A stretch of 64,000 nucleotides of DNA, taken from NCBI GenBank assembly GCA_964645045.1, contig CAZXYZ010000054.1:1-64000 (forward strand), written 5' to 3'. Source of the DNA: Anammoximicrobium sp964645045. GTDB lineage: Bacteria; Planctomycetota; Planctomycetia; Pirellulales; Pirellulaceae. A program made the position numbers and the translations under genes. The notes beneath the pieces were generated by a model. That model ran no database searches. It saw nothing but the letters and a program-made list of their open reading frames with translations, and was not told the origin of the DNA. Position 1 is the stretch's first letter. Every line of letters starts with the position of its first letter. Shown in pieces: positions 26,042-33,500 of this stretch.

Positions 26042-26355
26042 ATAGCAACGTGGATCGAAATAACTTCCCGGCTCTTTGGTCTTTGCCGCGTAGCGGCTAC
26101 CGATCGTAGCCGTGGGTTTTAACCCACGGAGGTCAATCGCAAACATCCGAAAAAGTCGCTCGGCGACGACTGAAGCTCCGTCCTGACACGCTCGGCGGTT
26201 CAGCCGTCGCGACGCGACTCATGCATCTCGGCGGAACTCCCACCGTGGGTTGAAACCCACGGGCAGGTTCACGAGGTCGCTACGCGGCCAATTCTTCACC
26301 GCGTCCGTTGGCGCGCGAGCCAAAATCGGGATGTTATTTCGGCCCGCGTTGCTAC
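26042..26355. mobile_element. MITE-like element A
   Basis: 29-bp terminal inverted repeats at 26042-26070 and 26327-26355 pair at 24 of 29 positions; the core is CGAAATAACTTCCCG at the left end. The interior carries two smaller palindromes, CCGTGGGTTTTAACCCACGG and CCGTGGGTTGAAACCCACGG. No gene inside. Same termini as 57928-58203. Confidence 0.6.
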
Positions 26356-26568
26356 CGACCATCATAGTCGCTCTGGAACAGATCGGGAACCGGGGTGCCG
26401 CGGCGAGCTGTCGGGCGGACCCACTGCGGTCTGGAATGCGGGTCAAAACGGGTCCGACCTGGGGTGTTCAGTTTGTCGATGTCAATACCAACCGATGCGA
26501 TCCCGTTTTTGTTCCACTAATGTTCATCATCGAAGGAGGCAGCGAAGAACGAGCATCGGCGAGACCCC

Positions 26569-26752
26569 CACGAGCTTGCCTCGTGGGTGAAAAAGATTGT
26601 CGAGCTAACCCGGCAACGCCACATGCTTCCCGTCCCCCACTCCCCGATTCCGCCGCCGGAGGCGGCGGAATCGGGGAGTGGGGGACGGGAAGAGGGAGGG
26701 GGAAACGGGGCCATAGCCTGCAAATCTCATTCACCCACGAGGCGAGCTCGTG
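26569..26752. mobile_element. Nested palindrome with 32-bp perfect stem
   Basis: Outer arms 26569-26598 and 26723-26752 (CACGAGCTTGCCTCGTGGGT ...) pair at 27 of 30. Inside, arms 26626-26657 and 26661-26692 form a perfect 32-bp stem with a 3-base loop. No open frame with coding character. Probably a MITE-like or REP-derived element. Confidence 0.7.
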
Positions 26753-26885
26753 TTCCGCCTACGTTGGATTGCGGGCTCGGGCCGTGTTAAGATAATCCGG
26801 GCCGAAAACCGTTTTTGACGCGAACGGCCGTCAGGCTCCGCAACCGAGCACGAGGGGATGGAACACCGTAGGGGGGGAAGGGCCG

Positions 26886-27530
26886 ATGGGATCCGATCGT
26901 GATGATGAAGAAGAAGATGGGTATGCACTTCAGCCGGAAGAGGGCGAGGGCAAAGGGCCGGCGCCAACGTCGGCCGGGCACTTACTGCGCAAGGCGGAAG
27001 CGGAAGTGGCCGCCGAGCAGGAGGCCCAGCGGTCGTCGGGGGACCTGATGAAGGAAAGCCTGGGCGGATGGTGGAACAAGGCCAAGGGCGTGGCGGTCGG
27101 TTGGGGCCAGGGCGCCAAGACGCTGGCCGAAGCCGGCTCGCGCAAGGCCGAGGCGGCGACAATCCGAACCATGTCTTTGCCGAAAGCCTATGCCGCGTTG
27201 GGGCGAGCGGTGTACGAGACTCGTCGCCATGCGGATGAATTGGCGCAGGCATACAGCCAACTCGACGACCTCATGCGGCAGCTGGAGCAACTCCACACCC
27301 ACGATACCACGCCGCCGTCATCGCTCGCGGATCGTGCGAAGCAATCGGTTCGCCGAGCCGCTGACGCCGCAACGGCCAAGGCGGCGTCGGTAAGAATCGG
27401 TCAACAGTTGCAACGACTGGGAGCGGAGTGTTATGAACGCTTCGGCGAGACCTGCGGGCCGCCCGAATTAGCCGCGACCGTGCAAGGACTCTTGAGCAGG
27501 CTCAAGGAACTGGAGGAAAAGGCGGACTGA
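26886..27530 (+). CDS. Helical/coiled-coil protein of unknown function
   Basis: A protein of 214 residues starting at ATG 26886, preceded by a purine-rich GGGGGGGAAGGG. The first 30 residues are acidic (MGSDRDDEEEDGYALQPEEG), the rest almost entirely helical and rich in Ala/Lys/Glu (HLLRKAEAEVAAEQEAQRSS; AYAALGRAVYETRRHADELA; YSQLDDLMRQLEQLHTHD). It ends with LLSRLKELEEKAD. No signal peptide, membrane helix or catalytic motif. Length and style suit a cytoplasmic scaffold or envelope-associated helical protein. It converges with the pilin operon, whose last gene ends 25 bp away on the other strand. Family not recognised. Confidence 0.6.
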   Translation: MGSDRDDEEEDGYALQPEEGEGKGPAPTSAGHLLRKAEAEVAAEQEAQRSSGDLMKESLGGWWNKAKGVAVGWGQGAKTLAEAGSRKAEAATIRTMSLPKAYAALGRAVYETRRHADELAQAYSQLDDLMRQLEQLHTHDTTPPSSLADRAKQSVRRAADAATAKAASVRIGQQLQRLGAECYERFGETCGPPELAATVQGLLSRLKELEEKAD

Positions 27531-27555
27531 GCCAATGGCAACTGCGTCCGCGCGC

Positions 27556-29268
27556 TCATTCCGGGATGAAGTCGGACACGACCGTGGCTTGTTTGACTTG
27601 TCGCGTGTCGGGCTCGACCGCTCGAATTCGCACTTGGATGCCTCGTAGGGGGACCGGGTACGGCGGAGACGTTTCCCGCTCGTCGACATCGTCGACGCCA
27701 TTCACGGCGTTGCTCCAAGTATTTCCGGAGATATCAGGATAAATATCATCAAAGCCATTTGTGCCCTCGTCAACAAGGTCGTCACTTCCAGGCCAGCCAG
27801 CCTCGCTGATGTCGTCCGTGGTGCCGTTATTGTCGTCGTCAACGGTTGCCTTGCCCCATTTCAAATCCGGTCCAAGTCCATCACCGTCCTCATCCACCCC
27901 GTTGCGTTCATAATGCGTCGACCACGTGCAATATCCAGTCCCCAGTGTCCAGAGTATGGGCACGCCAAGGTATTTCACATTGCCGCCGACCATTCGAAAC
28001 GACGGGGGCCCTGAGAAATAGGACCAACGATTTGCATTGCCCAGCGAGTTACCGTCGTTCCAGACGGGGTTGCCGGATGCCGGATCGACGTAGTTGGCGT
28101 AGTTCAGATTGACAAAAGCCCCCAGACCCAAGAGCGTCGCCGTCGAGTCCCACCAGCCGGGGTCACTTGGTACCAGAGCTTCACCGTTCAAGGATTTCAC
28201 TTTCGCTGCCGGATCAAACACCTGGACGTCAAAAGCGAGCAACTCAGCCAGCAGCACATCCTCGCCGATTCCCACCCCGACCGTCGTGTGATCCAGCCGG
28301 TCGTTCGAGCCGAACCAACCCAGTTCGCTGAGATCGTCCGCCGTGGCGTTCAAATCATCGTCGGTCCCGTCCCACCCAGGTTTGGCAAATGTCTCCGTTG
28401 CGCTAGACCATGCGGCTCCCCTGGGCAGCAACATCGCCCGCCTGATCGCGTACGGAAAACCTGCAGCCGGCCAATGCCCGAACCGGTTCTCTCGACGCGT
28501 CAAGTCCGCCAGCGAGTTGGCGACGATATCGTACGCGCTGCCGCTGGCCTCGATGCGGACCGAGATATCGCTGCGGCTTTGATACTCCATCAATTCCGCC
28601 AACGCATTGGCGGCGGCAATCCCCGTCCGTACTTGCCCCAGGTCCGGGCGGACCAGGAAAACCCTTCGGTGCAGCGTGACCTCGCCACGCCCGGGAATAC
28701 CGTCCCCATCCACGTCTTCGAACCGCGTGAAGTAGGCGATCTCGGCCGTCGACGATTGCTCCGCGAGGTAGCTCCATGTGCGTGGCGTCGTCGTCGTGTC
28801 GACGACCGCTCGCACGCCAGCGAAGAGGTCTTGCTTCGAGTGCGTGGTGAACGCCAGGATGTCGTCGATGTCCCCGTACATGTCCGGCACCGTTCGCTTT
28901 GGGACCGCAGTTGGCGTCATGGGAAGGACTGGCAAGGGGGTGGTATCGTTTCCCACGCCTTCCATAATTTCAAAGTATCCCAAGCCGCCACCCTCGTCCG
29001 TCCAGGGACGCACCGGGACAGTAACCCCGTCCAGATCTTCCTGCAGCTGGTTGGCCGCTGTCCGCAAGCTGCCCATCAATTCGATGGCGGCCCGCCCCTG
29101 GGAGACGCTCTCGCCCACGATCGCAAAAGCCTGGGCCAGGGCCGCGATCAGAATCAGCGTGACCGCCATCGCCACCAGCATTTCGACCAGCGTAAAGCCG
29201 GCTCGGCGGCGTCCGCCCCGGTCTGGCTGGCGTACGCGAACGGACGGATGTGACACACGAATACTCAT
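27556..29268 (-). CDS. Type II secretion pseudopilin, GspJ-like
   Basis: A protein of 570 residues. ATG 29268 has GGCAGGAGAAACG upstream. The prepilin leader is basic and ends GRRRAGFTLVEMLVAMAVTL; cleavage is expected between G and F, with the conserved Glu at mature position 5. At 570 residues it is far larger than typical GspJ (~200). The second half includes WGKATVDDDNNGTTDDISEA then GWPGSDD, an acidic Ca-binding-like block also present in the GspK- and one GspG-like protein of this operon. In type II secretion GspJ forms the pseudopilus tip with GspI and GspK. It is the last gene of the operon, separated from the K gene by an HNH pair and a TA remnant. Confidence 0.75.
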   Translation of the reverse strand: MSIRVSHPSVRVRQPDRGGRRRAGFTLVEMLVAMAVTLILIAALAQAFAIVGESVSQGRAAIELMGSLRTAANQLQEDLDGVTVPVRPWTDEGGGLGYFEIMEGVGNDTTPLPVLPMTPTAVPKRTVPDMYGDIDDILAFTTHSKQDLFAGVRAVVDTTTTPRTWSYLAEQSSTAEIAYFTRFEDVDGDGIPGRGEVTLHRRVFLVRPDLGQVRTGIAAANALAELMEYQSRSDISVRIEASGSAYDIVANSLADLTRRENRFGHWPAAGFPYAIRRAMLLPRGAAWSSATETFAKPGWDGTDDDLNATADDLSELGWFGSNDRLDHTTVGVGIGEDVLLAELLAFDVQVFDPAAKVKSLNGEALVPSDPGWWDSTATLLGLGAFVNLNYANYVDPASGNPVWNDGNSLGNANRWSYFSGPPSFRMVGGNVKYLGVPILWTLGTGYCTWSTHYERNGVDEDGDGLGPDLKWGKATVDDDNNGTTDDISEAGWPGSDDLVDEGTNGFDDIYPDISGNTWSNAVNGVDDVDERETSPPYPVPLRGIQVRIRAVEPDTRQVKQATVVSDFIPE

Positions 29269-29361
29269 ATCGTTTCTCCTGCCACCAGCGGTCCCTGTTC
29301 CGGCTAATGCTCGCACAGCTCAGCCCGATCGCCGGTCGACTTCAGCCAAGATGCTCATGCT

Positions 29362-29775
29362 CTATAACCTTGGAAAAACCCCTTCTTCTATCCACGCTGC
29401 GCGTTGAGCAATTCGGGATACTGCATTGATCGCCAAAACGGTGATGGTTACGCGGCCGACTGCCGTCTTCCCGACCAGGACAGGACCGTCCCAGCGGAAA
29501 TGCCGGGACCATTTATGCCGCCGTGGGTGAAAAAGCCAGGTTCTTCGCCCTGTTTGTGGATCAATGCCGCCCAGATTCGGACCTTTGTGGTGATTGCAGG
29601 GGAAACAGGCCAGGGCCAGATTCGAGGCGGCGGTTGGTCCCCCGTGTTGTTCGGCGATTATGTGATCGAGTTGAAATGGCATCGACGAAGCCTCTTCCGG
29701 CGCGCGACAATACTCGCAGCACTCTCCCGCTCGCTGGCGGACCATCGTTTCCAAGGCACGGTCCATCTGATTCAC
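29362..29775 (-). CDS. HNH endonuclease
   Basis: A protein of 137 residues with a compact HNH fold: CCEYCRAPEE (first CxxC), FQLDHIIAEQHGGPTAASNL (catalytic DH and the Asn), LACFPCNHHKG (second CxxC and final His/Lys). The last ~60 residues (TWLFHPRRHKWSRHFRWDG; ALNAV-like helical end) are usual for this stand-alone HNH family. ATG 29775 overlaps the stop of the upstream gene by four bases (ATGA), so the two are translated together. It may be a homing-type or defence nuclease. Its place in the middle of a pilin operon suggests insertion. Confidence 0.85.
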   Translation of the reverse strand: MNQMDRALETMVRQRAGECCEYCRAPEEASSMPFQLDHIIAEQHGGPTAASNLALACFPCNHHKGPNLGGIDPQTGRRTWLFHPRRHKWSRHFRWDGPVLVGKTAVGRVTITVLAINAVSRIAQRAAWIEEGVFPRL

Positions 29776-30062
29776 GCGGTCTGCCGACGGGCACCCAGCA
29801 CTCGCCGGGCTTTGGAGTGCAGGATGTCCAACAGGCAGCCCATCCGCTCGAAGGCATCAATCTCAACGGTTTCCGACTCTGCAAGTTCGCCACGTCGCGC
29901 CTTGGCCGCGAGAGTCTGCATCCGCGCCACATCCTGCGGCGGAAAACGCAACTTCAACAAGGCGCGCGCGGCAGTCGTGGACATGGACTCGTCCAGATGA
30001 AGCACGCGGTCCCACATGGCCACCGACGCACTTGAGTCAACGGTTTTGGTTCTCATAGGCAT
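29772..30062 (-). CDS. Small protein coupled to HNH endonuclease
   Basis: A protein of 96 residues. ATG 30062 is preceded by GGAGGAACTTCG. The sequence MSTTAARALLKLRFPPQDVA followed by RMQTLAAKARRGELAESETV is helical and antitoxin-like in size and charge. It ends ERMGCLLDILHSKARRVLGA. It overlaps the HNH gene by four bases (ATGA). Small partners of this kind precede many stand-alone HNH genes in planctomycetes, as I recall. Whether it neutralises or helps the nuclease is unknown. Confidence 0.55.
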   Translation of the reverse strand: MPMRTKTVDSSASVAMWDRVLHLDESMSTTAARALLKLRFPPQDVARMQTLAAKARRGELAESETVEIDAFERMGCLLDILHSKARRVLGARRQTA

Positions 30063-30194
30063 CGAAGTTCCTCCTTCAGTCGAGGCGGCGTCCACCTGCA
30101 ACCATTCGCGTTCCGGCAGCGACGAATGGCAAATAACGGTCATCGGTCAGTTGTCAATTTCAACCCACGGTGCCAAATCGCACTTCCAACTTCG

Positions 30195-30248
30195 CTATAA
30201 GTTCACCCCCCAGGCGAGATCATCCAGAGCCGCAGGATCAAATTCCAA
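30195..30248 (-). pseudogene. YoeB/Txe-like toxin remnant
   Basis: In the frame overlapping the antitoxin stop, TTG 30248 starts LEFDPAALDDLAWGVNL and then a stop (TAG 30195-30197). The first 13 residues resemble the opening of YoeB/Txe-type RNA-cleaving toxins (FHPxALDDLxWW), after which the sequence breaks off. About 65 residues with the catalytic part are lost. Identification rests on a short match and on position. Confidence 0.5.
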
Positions 30249-30444
30249 GTTGCGCACGGGCGGCCTCCAGCGAGATGCCTTCAGTCCGGTTCTTAGCGTC
30301 CAGGAGGCGTTGTCTCATGCCATCACTCTTCAGCAGGTAGGCCGTCTCGCGCTCGGATGCAATCTCGCGCCACAAGTCGATGGGCACAAGAACGCCCACT
30401 GGCGTCCCCTCGGCGTCCGAGACGTATTGCACTTCTGTCGGCAT
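30238..30444 (-). CDS. Phd/YefM-like antitoxin (orphan)
   Basis: A protein of 68 residues: MPTEVQYVSDAEGTPVGVLV then PIDLWREIASERETAYLLKS and MRQRLLDAKNRTEGISLEAA. The N-terminal strand-helix section would bind DNA and the C-terminal helix the toxin. The ETAYLLxSxxMxxRLLxA pattern is typical of Phd/YefM-type antitoxins paired with Txe/YoeB toxins. The toxin frame that follows is truncated after 17 codons, so this antitoxin appears orphaned. It lies between the GspK-like gene and the HNH pair within the pilin operon. Confidence 0.75.
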   Translation of the reverse strand: MPTEVQYVSDAEGTPVGVLVPIDLWREIASERETAYLLKSDGMRQRLLDAKNRTEGISLEAARAQLGI

Positions 30445-30531
30445 GTTACGCGCCCTTATCCCTATTCACCGACACCGCTCCGTCGTTCTTTTCGCATCCA
30501 TTTCCCCCTGACAACGGACCAATGACATTCC

Positions 30532-33500
30532 TCATTCAATAAACCTCCGCAGCAACACGCATTCGTCGACGTTATGATTCTCGCCGGGCTGGAACGCCAC
30601 CGGAATCGTGCGGTCGATCATGTAGAACGCTCGATGACGCCGCACCTCACCTGTGTCGCTCCCCAACTCCATTGCCACCCTCAATCCGTCGGGATGCGAC
30701 GCGTCAGCGGTCGTAGGCTCGACTTCGAAATACCCCACCGTGATCCAGATCGCGTACACGTTCGATCGCGTGGTCAGTAGGTTGCCCAAGCGGTTCAGGT
30801 TCTGGTAGCGGAAGTACGAATTTCGCCGGCAATCAACCGCATCCGCATAAGCCTCCGATTGTAGCAGCGGCTTGCTTTTGTGGACGTAAAGGTACGCTTG
30901 ATCCGGTGGCGATATTGTGAACGTCGGATCGGGCATTTCCTTCAGCCACTCAAAACTCCGCAGAAGTGTTACATCGATGTCCTTGAAGTCAGGTGAACCT
31001 GCTAAGTTCGTAGGTTCAAGCGATTTGACGATCGGAGGGACAAGGTGCCTGCTGCCCGGCGCACGGAACGGATTCAGGAACCACGTAGGACTGACGACTT
31101 GGGAAGAATTCCCACGCCGACTCATATCCAGTTCATCGAACGACGGTCCTGAGAATCCATTCAGAATACTATCCCACACACTGGGATGCGAGATGGTGTT
31201 GATGTTAACGCGACCCGGCTCACGGTACGCGGAGAGGCGGTTGAACGGTGGGCTAAAAAACTCAGTTCCGGTGCCGCTCTGAAAGTCCATAGGATTGAAG
31301 ATCGTCTCTGTTCCCGAGAATCGCGACGGGACGTGAACGTACTCCAGCAGTTGGAAGAACGGTTCCGCATCCGAGCGGAGACGATTCCCCGTGTGCCCAA
31401 AAATAGCTTGAGCACCACTGCCATTATCCGTATAGGGCCACAACTCCGGCATTGTCTTTGGCGACTTCTCCGGGCCGGGAGCCAACTGCGTCGGTTGCCG
31501 TGGGGCCAGCACGATTTCCCGGATGTACTCGAAGTAAGAGTTGGAGAACTTCATGACATCTTGCGGCCTTTCTCGCAACGCGAAGTTCCGCAACAACTCG
31601 TACGAACTCCGGTGCGGAACATTCAGCAATTCGTATTGGCTGACGTAAGGACGATCGTTCCATGTGAACCATGGGAAGGGCATGGCGCCAGCATTGGTGT
31701 ACCAGTGGTTCTCCTTGCCAAGGGACCGAGTCAACTGGAATTCGAAATGGTGGCCAGTGACGGGGTCAGGCGTCGCGGGGTTCTGCACGCGGTCGCTGTC
31801 CTTATCGGCAACCGGACTCCAAAGCGTCCTTCTCAGTTCGGACGGAAGATCTTGATTGGAATTCTCAGCCCTGGCTTTATAGTCTTTGTTCTTCCGTTCC
31901 TCATTCTCTCCCCGTTCCACGCACCAGTAAACGTCGCTTGTCGTGATGCTGTACGCGTCTTCGGCATGGGGCGCGTTCAGACCGTTGAACACCGTCAGAT
32001 CAGCGAGCGAAGAGTCGATCGTCCGGTAAGGATTTCCAGTCTCGTTCCAGGGTTGCGTGGGATCGGCAAGCCGCTGGAGGTGAAGAATGCAGAAGTTGCG
32101 AATCGTTCCATCTTGGGTGGCAACCTCCGCATAACCGAATTCACTGTCAAGCGGCTGATCGATCGCCCCCATGGTTGAGTCTTGCCGCTGATACGACCCC
32201 TCGTTATTGGCACCAGTTGGCTTCCAAATCACCCCACCCGGGCCGGGAGTGTTCGTGACATCGTAGTACGGGTAGCCATCAACCGGTTCCGAAAGACTCA
32301 GCGACATACCGAGCTTCTGACCTGGGACATTCGCTCCAACCAGGTCCGAACTGTCGATGATCGCTACGGTCGCGGGGTTAGACGATGCGACGGCGGCTCC
32401 GTGGTAGACATCGACCGTATTTGCCGTCAATACAATCCGGTGAGTCTGATTCGTGACCGTTGGCAGATTTTCCGTCTGGGCGAATTGGAGAGCCTGGTCG
32501 GAATCCACCGCGTTGGTTACGCGCCCCACCGTCGTGACACCATCTCCGAGAATTCCGGGTGAGCCGGCGATAGCGTAGCTGCCTGGGGGAACGACGATCT
32601 GATTGGCGCTGGGGAAGAAGCGACGTTTACCATGATCATCGTCGGCGGGCAAACTGCTGGGGTTAGCGAAGTAGATGCCGCGCTCACCCGGGATGCCCGT
32701 CGATATGGCAGCTCCCGACCCCATCCAATCGTCCGGTGACTTGCTGAAATCAGGATTATCCTCCTCGGTGCCATCGGCCTTTTTGCGTTTGGCGTTGACT
32801 ACCAGGATGCGCCAAACTGGGTAGCCGCCAGCCGATTGGTTTAGCTGCACGCCCGCCGAACCAGAGTACAGTTCTCCGGGAGGCGTATTTTGGGTCCCCG
32901 TGTCGTTCCACGGGTTGTACAGTTCAATGAAACAGGAGCCGACAGGGCGCAGTCGTTGATCGAAATCCTGAGTTCCGTCCACCTCTTGCGCGGCGAGTTT
33001 CCCGTTGGGTGGGGTCTCCCGATCAAGATCCTCCGTTCGCCGGTCGTGGAATGCCAGAACCTCGGATATCAACAGTTCCGGCCGTTCGCAGCCCCAGACA
33101 ATGTTGTCCGCCACGTCGTCAGCACTGGTCATCCCCAAATAGCCGTTGACGACGCCGTCGACATCCCATCCATCAAGCGGAGTCGGGTCGAACTCAAAGG
33201 GTGTCATGATCGCGTCCGGATCGCGGAAGTCGACGACATTGATTGCCCATTGGGCAACCTCCTTGGGAGTTGTCCCAACGTTAAGCAATCTGGCGGCAAC
33301 GTAAAGGTGACGAGCCAGAATCTGTCTGGCAAAGGCGTTCGTGGACGCGCTAAACGGGGTTTGGTTTGCGTGATTGAATTGGATACCCGAAAAGGTTGGT
33401 GTAATGTTGGTCCAAAGCTGATCTGAGCTATTGCCCGCTTCGAGTGGATCGTCAATCGCGTCATTTCCGTTATTGTCTTCACCGTCGCCAAGGGGACGGT

